Shown here in pieces: positions 24,450-33,743 of a DNA stretch of 64,000 nt. The notes below the pieces were generated by a model. That model worked only from the letters and a program-made list of their open reading frames with translations, did not search any database and was not told where the DNA came from. The stretch covers positions 1 through 64,000 of the forward strand of contig JABHCC010000137.1 of the NCBI GenBank assembly GCA_018669475.1, given 5' to 3'. The number at the start of each line of letters is the position of its first letter. The first letter of the stretch is position 1. Both the position numbers and the translations under genes were made by a program. This DNA comes from Bacteroidota bacterium (GTDB lineage: Bacteria; Bacteroidota; Bacteroidia; Bacteroidales; UBA12481).

Positions 24450-25004
24450 TCATAACTGTTTTTTCTCAATCCATTCAATTACTTTTTCACCATCGGGCTT
24501 CTTCATCGGTTCGACAATGTCGTGTATTTGCCCCTCTTCGTCGATCAGGTACTTCTGAAAATTCCACTTAACTTCAGAATCCATGACCCCGTTCAGGTCT
24601 TTTTTCGTCAGCCATTGATAAACGGCATGAATGTTATCTCCCTTCATTGAAGTTTTTTCCATTACAGGAAAGCTGACTTTGTATTTGCGTTTGATGAACT
24701 CACAAATTTCTTCATTATCTCCGGGTTCACGATTAGCAAAATCATTACCCGGAAAACCAATAATGAAAAAACCATTATCCTTGTATTTCGAATATAATTC
24801 CTGAAGGGCTTTGTATTGTGGACTCAAACTGCATCTTGAAGCAACATTAACGATCATTACTTTCTTATCTCTCAGTTGCTCGAACGGGAATTCCTCACCA
24901 GTAATGCTGACGGCCGATAATTTATAAAAACTATCATTCTGTGAGAAGGCTGAGCTCACCAGGAGAAAGTAACAGGTAATTAATAAACAGCATTTTGTGT
25001 TCAT
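24450..25004 (-). CDS. exported glutathione peroxidase-like protein
   Basis: The protein has 184 residues, with signal peptide to about residue 21 (LVSSAFSQ). It has the GPx fold: peroxidatic Cys58 in NVASRCSLSPQY, FPGNDF (residues 84-89) and WNFQKYL (Trp147, Asn148). Bacterial GPx commonly read FPCNQF, and here the Cys and Gln are Gly and Asp. The usual second Cys used for thioredoxin reduction is therefore missing from that position. The protein would act on peroxides in the periplasm. It stands alone between convergent and divergent genes. Confidence 0.88.
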   Translation of the reverse strand: MNTKCCLLITCYFLLVSSAFSQNDSFYKLSAVSITGEEFPFEQLRDKKVMIVNVASRCSLSPQYKALQELYSKYKDNGFFIIGFPGNDFANREPGDNEEICEFIKRKYKVSFPVMEKTSMKGDNIHAVYQWLTKKDLNGVMDSEVKWNFQKYLIDEEGQIHDIVEPMKKPDGEKVIEWIEKKQL

Positions 25005-25143
25005 TCTATAAATTTATTGAATTTTAGTCAAACAAAATAACCTTTATTCCTGATGGCTTAACATAGAGCAGTTTTCAGGCGTTTTTTTTAGAAATTGGAT
25101 TCATGATTAATGATTACATTTAAGAAATAAATACAAAGTCTCA

Positions 25144-25473
25144 ATGAAACTATCCGACCTGAATCCTGATGATATACGCGATCTGGTGAAAATTAAAGGT
25201 TACAGCCTTGTTTCAAATCAAATTCTGGAAGAAGGTTTACCCATCCGTTTTATGTACAGAGAAGAACCATTAGATGAGGAAGACAGTGGTTGGCGGTTTT
25301 TATCCGGCAGGGAAGACCAGGAATATCTTGATGATTCTGATAATAGTAAATTTATTGGAGTGAATACTATGGCGAATATGGATCAATCCATAATACCATA
25401 CCTGGGAAAAGAACTGGGATCTGAACTGGAAAAGAAAGATGATGGTTCTGGATTTGAAACTCTAAGTGAATAA
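25144..25473 (+). CDS. DUF2185 family protein (immunity-protein-like)
   Basis: This 109-residue acidic protein contains GYSLVSNQILEEG, GWRFLSGREDQEYLDD (about residues 49-64) and VNTMANMDQSIIPYL, the characteristic DUF2185 pattern. The family has been grouped with polymorphic-toxin immunity proteins (Imm33-like), but no toxin gene lies nearby. No signal peptide. It ends 37 nt before the start of the next lipoprotein gene. Confidence 0.78.
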   Translation: MKLSDLNPDDIRDLVKIKGYSLVSNQILEEGLPIRFMYREEPLDEEDSGWRFLSGREDQEYLDDSDNSKFIGVNTMANMDQSIIPYLGKELGSELEKKDDGSGFETLSE

Positions 25474-25510
25474 GTATAAGGCACTTGAAATTCTAGTTGT
25501 AATGCAAATC

Positions 25511-26338
25511 ATGAAAACGCTTATTATTGCAATTTTGCTTGTATGCAGTGCCTGTGTTATGGATTCAAATAATGATGAAATGGATACTGTGAAAATCGCA
25601 ATGGCACAGATCTTTTGTGTGAATTCTGATACCTCCGGCAATTTCAAAAGAATTGAGTATGCCATTGAGGATGCGCTTAAATCCGGAGCAGAATTGATTT
25701 GTTTTCCTGAGACATCTCTGTTTGGATGGGTGAATCCGGAGGCACATAAAATGGCTTCACCGATACCTGGTGAAAGTACAGACCGACTGGCCGGACTGGC
25801 AAGAAAGCATGAGGTTTATATTTGCATAGGTTTGTGTGAAAAGGAGGGTGAGAAACTGTATGACTCGGTGATTCTTCTTGACCCTCAGGGTACTATTCTT
25901 TTAAAGCATCGCAAGATCAATATTCTCACTGAACTGATGGATCCTCCTTATACAAAAGGTAGTGGTGTGCAGGTGGTGGAAACTGAGTTTGGCAGAATTG
26001 GATTATTGGTATGTGCTGATTCATTCGTGCCTGAATTGCTGGATGAAATGAAAAAACATAAACCCGATATCATGCTGATTCCATATGGCTGGGCAAATTC
26101 AATCGACAAATGGCCTCAGCATGGGGAGTCCCTACGAAAGACTATTCAAAATGTTGCACAAAAGCTTGATTGTCCTGTAATTGGTACCGATGCACTTGGA
26201 AAAATCAGTCATGGTCCATGGAGCGGATTAGTCTTCGGGGGGCAGAGTTACGCCATTGATTATGATGGTACAGTGCTCGCGAGAGGTCGGGATAGGGATA
26301 GAGATATTATTAGCCTTGAACTGAAAATTCGAAAATGA
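25511..26338 (+). CDS. carbon-nitrogen hydrolase lipoprotein
   Basis: The protein has 275 residues from the ATG at 25511, which gives a lipoprotein signal with Cys15 (LLVCSAC). An earlier in-frame ATG at 25466 overlaps the DUF2185 gene. The catalytic triad of the nitrilase superfamily is present: Glu67 in CFPETSLFGW, Lys in HRKINIL and Cys in LVCADSF. An extracytoplasmic location is unusual for this superfamily, outside apolipoprotein N-acyltransferase. The substrate is probably an amide or carbamoyl group. Its stop overlaps the start of the next gene by 4 bp (ATGA), so both are translated together and may act on one substrate. Confidence 0.86.
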   Translation: MKTLIIAILLVCSACVMDSNNDEMDTVKIAMAQIFCVNSDTSGNFKRIEYAIEDALKSGAELICFPETSLFGWVNPEAHKMASPIPGESTDRLAGLARKHEVYICIGLCEKEGEKLYDSVILLDPQGTILLKHRKINILTELMDPPYTKGSGVQVVETEFGRIGLLVCADSFVPELLDEMKKHKPDIMLIPYGWANSIDKWPQHGESLRKTIQNVAQKLDCPVIGTDALGKISHGPWSGLVFGGQSYAIDYDGTVLARGRDRDRDIISLELKIRK

Positions 26339-28500
26339 ACAAACTACTTATTAATCTCCTGGCTGGAAGTATATTGATACTATCAGCCTGTCAGTCTGAT
26401 GACAAATCTATAGCCGATTGGTTGATAGATAATGATGCTTATATTGCTCAATTAGAGCAAGTTTCTGAAACGGAGTTCGTCCTTGACAACGGATTGATTC
26501 GCCGGGTTTTTAGTATTAATCCGGCAGGATCAACTATTGGACTTGATAACCTGATGACCGGGGAGTCTGTGATTCGGGGCATAAAGCCTGAGGCTAAAGT
26601 CATGATTAATGACATTGAATATGAGGTAGGAGGATTGACCGGGCAGCCGAATTATGCCTATCTGAAAAGAGAGTGGATTGATGGTATGAAGGCCAATCCC
26701 GATGCTTTTCAATATAAGAGTTTTGAAACGGGCCCGATTAAGGCCCGCATGGATTGGAAAAGAGTAAGGCATGCTGCTCCTGATCTTGAATGGCCTCCGA
26801 AAGGTATACATCTGGTAATGAATTATAAGCTGCCGGATGAAATGCCCGGGCTGGAAATAAAGGTCCATTACAATATGTATGATGGCCTGCCGGTTTTCAG
26901 TAAATGGATTGAGTTGATCAATCATTCAAAAGACGCAATTCGTCTGAATAGTTTCGTTTCTGAGATTCTGGCTGCAGTTGAGGCAGAGTCATGGGTGGAG
27001 TCACGTGATGTTGAAATGCCCAAGCCAAATATTCAGGTAGCAACTGATTATCAGTTTGGCGGAATGGTTCCGGCTAATGTTACCAAACATTCAGTTTTCT
27101 GGGAGTCTGATCCGGATTATCATACTCAGGTGGGATACACCAAACAAACACCTTGTCTCTTGGAGCTTAAGCCCGGAATAGGTCCGAATCAGCTGATCGA
27201 ACCCGGCGGGCAATTTGAAAGTTTCAGATCATGGGTGCTTGTCAATGATAGTTATGATAAGATGAGAAATTCTCTGGCACTAAGGAAAATGTACAGGATT
27301 ATTGCACCCTGGACAACTGAAAACCCCCTTATGATGCATATAAGGTATAGCGATGATAAGGCTATAAAGCTTGCATTGGATCAATGTGCCGAAGTAGGAT
27401 TTGAGATGGCCATAATGACTTTTGGCAGTGGTTTTCATATTGAAGATCATAGTGAAGAGAACTTGATGAAATGGAAAAAATGGGCTGATTATGCTCACGA
27501 AAAAGGAGTTCATTTGGGTGGCTATTCGTTACTCTCAAGTCGCAGAATTTCGGAGGAGGATGATGTGATAAATCCTGAAACGGGTAAACGGGGAGGAGTT
27601 ATTCATGGCAATGCACCTTGTCTCGGATCAAATTGGGGTAAAGAATACATGGATAAATTGTACCATTTTTATGAGGTAACGGGAATGGATTTACTTGAGC
27701 ATGATGGCTCATATCCGGGACATATATGTGCCTCTGAAACACATCCTGGTCATGAAGGATTAGAAGATTCTCAATGGAATCAATGGAAAACTATAAGCGA
27801 TTATTACAAATGGTGCCGGGCACAAGGTATCTATCTGAATGTTCCAGACTGGTTTTATCTGTCAGGATCAAATAAAAATGGGATGGGGTACCGGGAGGTG
27901 AACTGGTCACTGCCACGTGCCCAGCAGGTTATTCATACACGACAGAATATTTTCGATGGCACCTGGTATAAAACTCCATCAATGGGGTGGATGTTTGTTC
28001 CCTTAACTGAATACCATGGTGGAGGAGCTGCCGCCACGATTGAGCCTCTTAATGAACACCTTGAGCATTACGACCAAATGATTGCTGGAAATTTAGGTAA
28101 TGGTGTACAGGCATGTTACAGGGGACCAAGACTTTATGACACTGAAGAGACCAAAGAACTCGTAATTCAATGGGTAGACCTATATAAGAAGTACCGGGAT
28201 ATTATGGAGTCTGACATTATTCATTCATCTAGCAGAAGGGCTGATGGCAGAGATCTGGATTGGATTTTTCATGCTAATCCTGATCTGCAAGTAAAAGGAT
28301 TTGCCATGGTATTTAATCCTACTGACTCTGATATTCAAAAAAACCTGGATTTTGATCTGTATTTTACCGGATTAAAAAACAAAGTAAGGATTTCGACAAA
28401 TGGAGAGAAAGATGTCATTCATCAAATAAATAGGCAGTTTTTAGTTCGTATTCCGGTCAATGTCAAAGCATCAGGCTATATTTACATGACATTTGAATAG
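26335..28500 (+). CDS. alpha-galactosidase-like (clan D type) glycoside hydrolase lipoprotein
   Basis: The protein has 721 residues. Lipoprotein signal (ILILSAC, Cys19). Residues about 40-310 form an N-terminal beta-sandwich. Residues about 330-640 look like a TIM barrel with GFEMAIMTFGSGFHIE, KGVHLGGYSLL, MDLLEHDGSYPG (a likely nucleophile Asp at the barrel edge), GIYLNVPDWFYLSG and SMGWMFVPLTEYHGGG. A short beta-domain follows. The pattern resembles GH36/GH27-related proteins often named alpha-galactosidase in Bacteroidota, but true substrate is not known. Translation is coupled to the C-N hydrolase upstream through a 4-bp overlap. Confidence 0.65.
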   Translation: MNKLLINLLAGSILILSACQSDDKSIADWLIDNDAYIAQLEQVSETEFVLDNGLIRRVFSINPAGSTIGLDNLMTGESVIRGIKPEAKVMINDIEYEVGGLTGQPNYAYLKREWIDGMKANPDAFQYKSFETGPIKARMDWKRVRHAAPDLEWPPKGIHLVMNYKLPDEMPGLEIKVHYNMYDGLPVFSKWIELINHSKDAIRLNSFVSEILAAVEAESWVESRDVEMPKPNIQVATDYQFGGMVPANVTKHSVFWESDPDYHTQVGYTKQTPCLLELKPGIGPNQLIEPGGQFESFRSWVLVNDSYDKMRNSLALRKMYRIIAPWTTENPLMMHIRYSDDKAIKLALDQCAEVGFEMAIMTFGSGFHIEDHSEENLMKWKKWADYAHEKGVHLGGYSLLSSRRISEEDDVINPETGKRGGVIHGNAPCLGSNWGKEYMDKLYHFYEVTGMDLLEHDGSYPGHICASETHPGHEGLEDSQWNQWKTISDYYKWCRAQGIYLNVPDWFYLSGSNKNGMGYREVNWSLPRAQQVIHTRQNIFDGTWYKTPSMGWMFVPLTEYHGGGAAATIEPLNEHLEHYDQMIAGNLGNGVQACYRGPRLYDTEETKELVIQWVDLYKKYRDIMESDIIHSSSRRADGRDLDWIFHANPDLQVKGFAMVFNPTDSDIQKNLDFDLYFTGLKNKVRISTNGEKDVIHQINRQFLVRIPVNVKASGYIYMTFE

Positions 28501-28590
28501 CAAATGCCATCAATAATTCTAGTACCATTAAACAATTGTATGTTTCATTGGTTGACATATCAGAGCTAAAAATCATTAAAAACTCACGAA

Positions 28591-29040
28591 ATGAAAACAC
28601 ATTATTCTTTTAGGCTGATTATCCTTTTTTTTGGAATCTTAATTTGTGGCTCAGTTGTTCATGCTCAGGATGCTCCACCTGCTAAACCGATTCAGTTTGA
28701 ATCATCTGATACACTATTGGTTGTATGGTCAAGTGGTGATCCGGAGCTTGCCGAAAAGGTTTGCTTCATGTATGCTTATAATGCAAAAAAATGGGCTTGG
28801 TTTAAGGAAGTAATTTTTGTTGTCTGGGGACCCTCGCAGAAACTGCTTGCTGAAAATGAAAAACTACAGGAAGGAATCGAGAAAATGAAGGAGATAGGAA
28901 TGATTGTGGAAGCCTGTGTTGCATGTGCCAGAATGTATGGAGTAGACGAGGATCTTAGAGAAATGGACATCGATGTTAAGGGTATGGGGACAGTTCTGAC
29001 TAAATACCTGAAAGCTGGTTATCCTAATATTACTTTTTAA
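28591..29040 (+). CDS. exported DsrE family protein
   Basis: The protein has 149 residues, with a signal peptide to about residue 25 (CGSVVHAQ). The DsrE-like fold shows TLLVVWSSGDPELAEKVC, VIFVVWGPS and MKEIGMIVEACVACARMYGV with a CxxC-type pair (ACVACA, about residues 109-112). Cytosolic DsrE/TusD proteins relay sulfur on a Cys. Exported forms occur in Bacteroidota and their role is unclear, perhaps a thiol or persulfide carrier. It is followed by a beta-barrel protein and a lipoprotein on the same strand. Confidence 0.84.
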   Translation: MKTHYSFRLIILFFGILICGSVVHAQDAPPAKPIQFESSDTLLVVWSSGDPELAEKVCFMYAYNAKKWAWFKEVIFVVWGPSQKLLAENEKLQEGIEKMKEIGMIVEACVACARMYGVDEDLREMDIDVKGMGTVLTKYLKAGYPNITF

Positions 29041-29125
29041 TGGATATTTAGATTTAATTTTTGTCTACGCAATTGATACAGTGATAAGTAATACAAGCAA
29101 ATAGTAATCAAATTAATTCAAAATT

Positions 29126-29842
29126 ATGAAAAAGCACTCATTTATTATTTTTGTTCTCTTGTTATTAATGACTCCGGGAATTGTTTTTTCTCAAGACTCA
29201 GAAGTTGAACAGCTGGAGGAAAACTCCGCAGGCTGGAGCCTGAAGAGCCAATGGGGCTTGGGTGTTAAAGCCGGGCTTAGCGGTGTGGGTTTTGAGCTCA
29301 TTAAGGGATTAGGTGATCGTTTAAACCTCAGAATTGGCTATTCAGCTCTGGATATACCATATACATTAAATCAATCCTTTGAGGGATATGATTTAGAGGC
29401 AGATATTAAAGCATCACTTGGGGGTGTAAGTGGATTGATCGATTTTTACCTTGTTAAGAATGCTATTCACCTGACAGCCGGAGTGGTACAGAACAAAACA
29501 AATATTGGGGTAGATATCAGATCTCTTAGCTCATTCCCTTATGGCGATATCGAGATTCCGGCTGAAGATGTTGGAGTGATATCTGCTGAACTTGGTCCGG
29601 GCATGAGTATTTCTCCATATATAGGTCTTGGATTTGGAAATACTTTATCAAGAAAACGTGTAGTATCATTCAATTTTGAGTTAGGAGCCATATACCAGGG
29701 ATCGCCTTTGTTGTTACTCAACGGTGATGGAATTATTGGTCCTATGGCAAGTGAAGCAAATCAGGATGTTGTTAACGCAGCAATTGCTCAATACACCTGG
29801 TTTCCAATGGTAAATTTCCAATTAAGTTTTAAAATTCTTTAA
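29126..29842 (+). CDS. predicted outer-membrane beta-barrel protein
   Basis: The protein has 238 residues. Signal peptide to about residue 22 (GIVFSQ). The mature sequence has repeated amphipathic strands (GVKAGLSGVGFELIKGLGD, NLRIGYSALDIPY, VVSFNFELGAIYQG) and ends with a C-terminal strand NFQLSFKIL, a typical barrel closing strand. Family not recognised. The next gene, a large lipoprotein, begins 12 nt after its stop, so they form a likely two-gene unit. Confidence 0.65.
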   Translation: MKKHSFIIFVLLLLMTPGIVFSQDSEVEQLEENSAGWSLKSQWGLGVKAGLSGVGFELIKGLGDRLNLRIGYSALDIPYTLNQSFEGYDLEADIKASLGGVSGLIDFYLVKNAIHLTAGVVQNKTNIGVDIRSLSSFPYGDIEIPAEDVGVISAELGPGMSISPYIGLGFGNTLSRKRVVSFNFELGAIYQGSPLLLLNGDGIIGPMASEANQDVVNAAIAQYTWFPMVNFQLSFKIL

Positions 29843-29854
29843 TCAACTAAAAAC

Positions 29855-31561
29855 ATGAAGAAAAATAAATTATTCGTCCCGGTATTGTTAATTCTCATTA
29901 TGCTCACATCCTGGGGATGTGATAAATTTGATTTGAACCAGGATGACCTTACACTGTCAGGTGATTTCAGCATATTTAAAACCTATGTGAGTGTAAAATA
30001 TCTTGACGCAGAGATCCAGGAGTTAGTTGGCCTTTCTGAGTCAGCAAATCTGAGCATCGAGGTTTTAACGGATGAGGCTGATCTGATTTCAACCTCAACA
30101 GGAGAATATAAAACCTCCTTTAATGCAGACATTGGCTTACTTTCTTTTGCTTTGAATCCTTATTCCAAAGTGCCCAGTTTAGTTGAACCAATTGATCTGC
30201 TTATCAAAACTACTTCTGAAGATTATCTTGAGCACTTCAGTACGATCAGGATTAGCGAAGAAAGAACCTATTCTTATGAGGTTCAGCTGATCAATAAAGT
30301 TAATCCACCTGAAGGGGTTTCTGTTGAAGAAAATGAGGATGTTGGAGAAACATCAGACACAGGCGAAACAAAGGAAGATATTACTATTGAAACAGAAGAT
30401 GATGAAGTGGAAATAGAAATTCCCAGCGGAACAATTTTAACAACTGAAGATGGAGAGGCTTTAACAGGTTCAGTGTCTGTGCAGATTGTTTCTGTTGATG
30501 TAACTGACGAATCAGGACTTGAGAATTTACCGGGATTAAACCAACCCATGGTAACAGAAAGTGGTGAAACAATTTCACTTAAAAGTCCTCTTGCATATAC
30601 CAGTATTGACATTACTGATGAATCTGGAAGAAAAGCTGCACGTATTGTCGGTCAGGAAATGAAAATCACCACTACTCTTCCTTCTGGTGTGACAAATCCA
30701 AGAACCCAAAAGGAACTGGCACCTGGTGATGCAGTTCCATCTTTTGGATTCAATAAAGAAAATGCTGAGTGGTTCTTTTTAGGCAATGAAATCGTAAGTG
30801 AAGCAGATGGGAAATTGGTGGTTATAAAAGTTATATCATCAATGAAATCAGGAACACCATCAAATTTTAATCAAATTGTATATAATCTTGAAGAGATTCC
30901 AACTTTGGATTATCTTATCGAATATACAACAGATTTGAGTCCGATGTCTATGGCTTTTCAATACCAGGTTTTTGGTGTGGATGGAGCAGTTGCTTCTGTT
31001 GGTGCAGGTACCATCTCGGTTCCGTCAGGGACCACAACAAGTGCTTTTACAATTCCTAATGTACAGGACTTGAGTGATCAATCGATAGGAGATTTTAACT
31101 TAAGTTTCTCGTCGTCTGCAGCGAGTTTTAATCCCAACCCGCTTACGAAAGGCGATCTGACCAGTATTCTGGGCAATCCTGGTTTTCATGTAGATATTAC
31201 AGGTAATCTAGTTGCACCCACTACAACTGACGTTTATGTTAAACTTGTGCTGGAATGTAAAAATGCCACTGTATCAGACCTTCCTGGTTTCTATGTCTTT
31301 ATTTCAGGAACAGGATTTTCGGGCAGTGAGCAAATATTTATTGACCAGTCAAGAATTACACTCCCATACGTTCACGGTACTGAACCAGGGGGTACCTGGC
31401 AAGGGCGTTTAATGTTTGGTGATGTGATCTATCCTGAATATGGAGATCCGGCCTTGTCATTGAGCTCATCAGCTTTTGAAATAATAGATGGAAAGGTGAC
31501 ATTTGTTTATACACCTACTACAGATCAATGTACTGAATTAGCAAGAATTCTCGGAATATAG
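29855..31561 (+). CDS. large hypothetical lipoprotein
   Basis: The protein has 568 residues. Lipoprotein signal with Cys22 (LTSWGC). A linker at residues about 150-190 is very acidic (many Glu, Asp, Thr). It is followed by a ZU5-like beta-domain (EIEIPSGTILTTEDGEAL and VSVQIVSVDVTDESG) and by further Ser/Thr-rich beta-sandwich segments to the C-terminus. The last segment contains LVLECKN and ends with CTELARIL, so two Cys could form a disulfide. No enzyme motif is seen. A structural partner of the barrel upstream is likely. A bidirectional terminator follows 33 nt after the stop. Confidence 0.6.
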   Translation: MKKNKLFVPVLLILIMLTSWGCDKFDLNQDDLTLSGDFSIFKTYVSVKYLDAEIQELVGLSESANLSIEVLTDEADLISTSTGEYKTSFNADIGLLSFALNPYSKVPSLVEPIDLLIKTTSEDYLEHFSTIRISEERTYSYEVQLINKVNPPEGVSVEENEDVGETSDTGETKEDITIETEDDEVEIEIPSGTILTTEDGEALTGSVSVQIVSVDVTDESGLENLPGLNQPMVTESGETISLKSPLAYTSIDITDESGRKAARIVGQEMKITTTLPSGVTNPRTQKELAPGDAVPSFGFNKENAEWFFLGNEIVSEADGKLVVIKVISSMKSGTPSNFNQIVYNLEEIPTLDYLIEYTTDLSPMSMAFQYQVFGVDGAVASVGAGTISVPSGTTTSAFTIPNVQDLSDQSIGDFNLSFSSSAASFNPNPLTKGDLTSILGNPGFHVDITGNLVAPTTTDVYVKLVLECKNATVSDLPGFYVFISGTGFSGSEQIFIDQSRITLPYVHGTEPGGTWQGRLMFGDVIYPEYGDPALSLSSSAFEIIDGKVTFVYTPTTDQCTELARILGI

Positions 31562-31593
31562 AAATGAATTATCCGGCAGGTTCTGCTTGCCAT

Positions 31594-31630
31594 AAAAAAA
31601 ACCGCATGCCAGAAGGCTGCGGTTTTTTTT
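31594..31630. terminator. bidirectional rho-independent terminator
   Basis: ACCGCATGCC and GGCTGCGGT form a GC-rich stem with one bulged T and a 4-nt AGAA loop. It is flanked by a run of A before and a run of eight T after. It ends the plus-strand lipoprotein gene (stop at 31561) and the convergent minus-strand gene (stop at 31648). Confidence 0.9.
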
Positions 31631-31647
31631 ATTCTTTATGGTTTGGT

Positions 31648-33603
31648 CTATCTATTAATAAATAGCTTCTGGGTTTTACTTCCTTCTTCTGAGTCAATCT
31701 GAATGATATAAACTCCAGCATCCAAACCTGTTGTTTGAATAGTCGTCTTTCCTGTGATTTTTTGATCCAAAACAATTTGGCCTTCAAGATTTATCACTTT
31801 AATTTTTCCCAGAATTACTCCGTCAATAGTAAACTGATTTCTAGCCGGATTCGGATAAACCAAAACAGGGTCAAGAGACAAATCTTCGATTCCTGAAGTA
31901 TTGTACATTACTTGTTTCAATATATCACCATCTACAGAAAGTATTCCGTTCTCAATTTCTTCCCCTTTATAGCTTACACTGTATGAGTATTCTGCCTGAT
32001 CACAATTTCTCCATGTAGCATACCCGAAGGCATTGGTTGATTGCGTCATATCAGTAAATGTAACCTCTACTTCAGGTAGAACTTCTTCGTTTTGGTCAAT
32101 TACCTGGAATTGGACCTTATAACCGGGCATATTCTCAATGATTAATACATTATCCAAATAGAACCAGTTATTAACAGCTTCTGAAGTAATTTTAAAACAT
32201 AGATATTTATCTCCAACATCAGCGGCCTCAATTCTGGCACCTAGTCCGTGCATGTGATCAGCATAGAAGATTTCCTGACTTGCGATTTCTGAATAATCGG
32301 CTGCTGGGTCATCTTTACTGCTTACAATACCAAAAGACAAAGTTGATCTTCCACTTGAGTTACCTGCTTTGTAGGAAATATTGCATCCCTGATCAATTGC
32401 AATTTTTGGAAAAACAAAATAGACAGCATCATCTGCATCCGCTGACCATCTGCTGTATATTGCCTCTCCCGAACTATTACGTGTGAAATAATTACCATGA
32501 GGATTTACTAATGTCCAGTCTTCAGGAAGCTGAGGGGCTTCAAAATCTTCATAGAAGAGGAATGGAGGAACTTCCAGAAATATATCCTGCTCAACATCCG
32601 TATCTGTAACAGTGAATTCACCATCATATGGGAAGAGTCCGGGAACAACAACCTGATATTGGTAGGTGCCTGGTAGTATCTTTGTCTGTGTGGCTTTCGA
32701 ATCCATGATACGGGTTTCACCAGCTAGAGCAATGGCAATTCTACCTCCATCAACTAAATTGAAATCTTCATCATACACATTAAAACTGGCTGAATAATCA
32801 ACAAATGGATGGGTAATTTCAACCATTTCTGATTGTTTTACATCCATGGTGGCAGGATCCTGAACGAATACTACCAATAAGAGATCATTGCCAGTTTCAG
32901 TATTTGTGCCCGTAAGATCAATACTCAGATCATAAGTAATTACCTGATCAGTTGTAAGGGCGTCAAGAACATCTCCTTCTGAACTTAATACGTAGCTCTG
33001 AACTACATTATGAAATTCTGTCTCGCCGTTTGTGCCAACGTTCTCAAAAGTACTCTCTTCTACTACCATGATGTAGGTTTTTAATCCAGCTTCATAATTG
33101 TCATGTGCTTTAACTTCCACATGACAAGTCACAACCATGGCTCCTGTATTTGAAGCGTCAGCCATAGCCGGAGTACCAACTGCAACGGAACCTTCTGCTG
33201 TTATGGAAATATTGGTTTTTGCTCCCAGTAAGTCATTAAAGTCTGATTCAATAAAAGACTGTGGATACCAGGCTTCTAGCTCCGGATGAGGTCTAATTCC
33301 ATTTGTTCGCAAATGTGGAACTCCAGAAACAGTATAATAATTTCTTCTGACAGCTGAGGCCTCCATGTAGTAAGGATCTCCGTCGCCAGGCCAGTTCATT
33401 TGATATTTGATTAAAGTATAGGCATCAGGATGATTTACTAAGACTCCATCAATAGCCAAATTTCCACCAACACAGGGCGGACAGGTAGATGCGGTAAAAA
33501 CTTCAAGCAAAGGCTTCTTGTCAACAGCACCATCTTGAGCCATGGTAGCCGTTCCAACAAAAAGACAAAGGGTTAATGTTAACAGGGAAATCCAGTTTTT
33601 CAT
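31648..33603 (-). CDS. Omp28-like T9SS cargo protein with thioredoxin-like CxxC
   Basis: The protein has 651 residues. Signal peptide to about residue 22. Residues about 28-120 are thioredoxin-like with CPPC (FTASTCPPCVGG, Cys40 and Cys43). The next part matches Omp28-type proteins (VVQSYVLSSEGD). Residues about 350-490 are a cleaved-adhesin/MAM-like beta-sandwich (LFYEDFEAPQLPEDWTL). The last 70 residues are a type A T9SS sorting domain (VYPNPARNQFTI, GVYIIQI, KLFINR), which predicts secretion and surface attachment. A surface thiol-disulfide role is possible from CPPC but not shown. Confidence 0.9.
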   Translation of the reverse strand: MKNWISLLTLTLCLFVGTATMAQDGAVDKKPLLEVFTASTCPPCVGGNLAIDGVLVNHPDAYTLIKYQMNWPGDGDPYYMEASAVRRNYYTVSGVPHLRTNGIRPHPELEAWYPQSFIESDFNDLLGAKTNISITAEGSVAVGTPAMADASNTGAMVVTCHVEVKAHDNYEAGLKTYIMVVEESTFENVGTNGETEFHNVVQSYVLSSEGDVLDALTTDQVITYDLSIDLTGTNTETGNDLLLVVFVQDPATMDVKQSEMVEITHPFVDYSASFNVYDEDFNLVDGGRIAIALAGETRIMDSKATQTKILPGTYQYQVVVPGLFPYDGEFTVTDTDVEQDIFLEVPPFLFYEDFEAPQLPEDWTLVNPHGNYFTRNSSGEAIYSRWSADADDAVYFVFPKIAIDQGCNISYKAGNSSGRSTLSFGIVSSKDDPAADYSEIASQEIFYADHMHGLGARIEAADVGDKYLCFKITSEAVNNWFYLDNVLIIENMPGYKVQFQVIDQNEEVLPEVEVTFTDMTQSTNAFGYATWRNCDQAEYSYSVSYKGEEIENGILSVDGDILKQVMYNTSGIEDLSLDPVLVYPNPARNQFTIDGVILGKIKVINLEGQIVLDQKITGKTTIQTTGLDAGVYIIQIDSEEGSKTQKLFINR

Positions 33604-33743
33604 ATAATATTAATCTTTGGTTTGTTTTAGAATTGCTTACAATTTTAAGTAATACTGGTATATATTGCAATAGCCTGATTATTTTTATATAAAATTGTCG
33701 GTAATTTCTTTGTAAAAGCGTACATAAGCAAATCTCAGAATCT

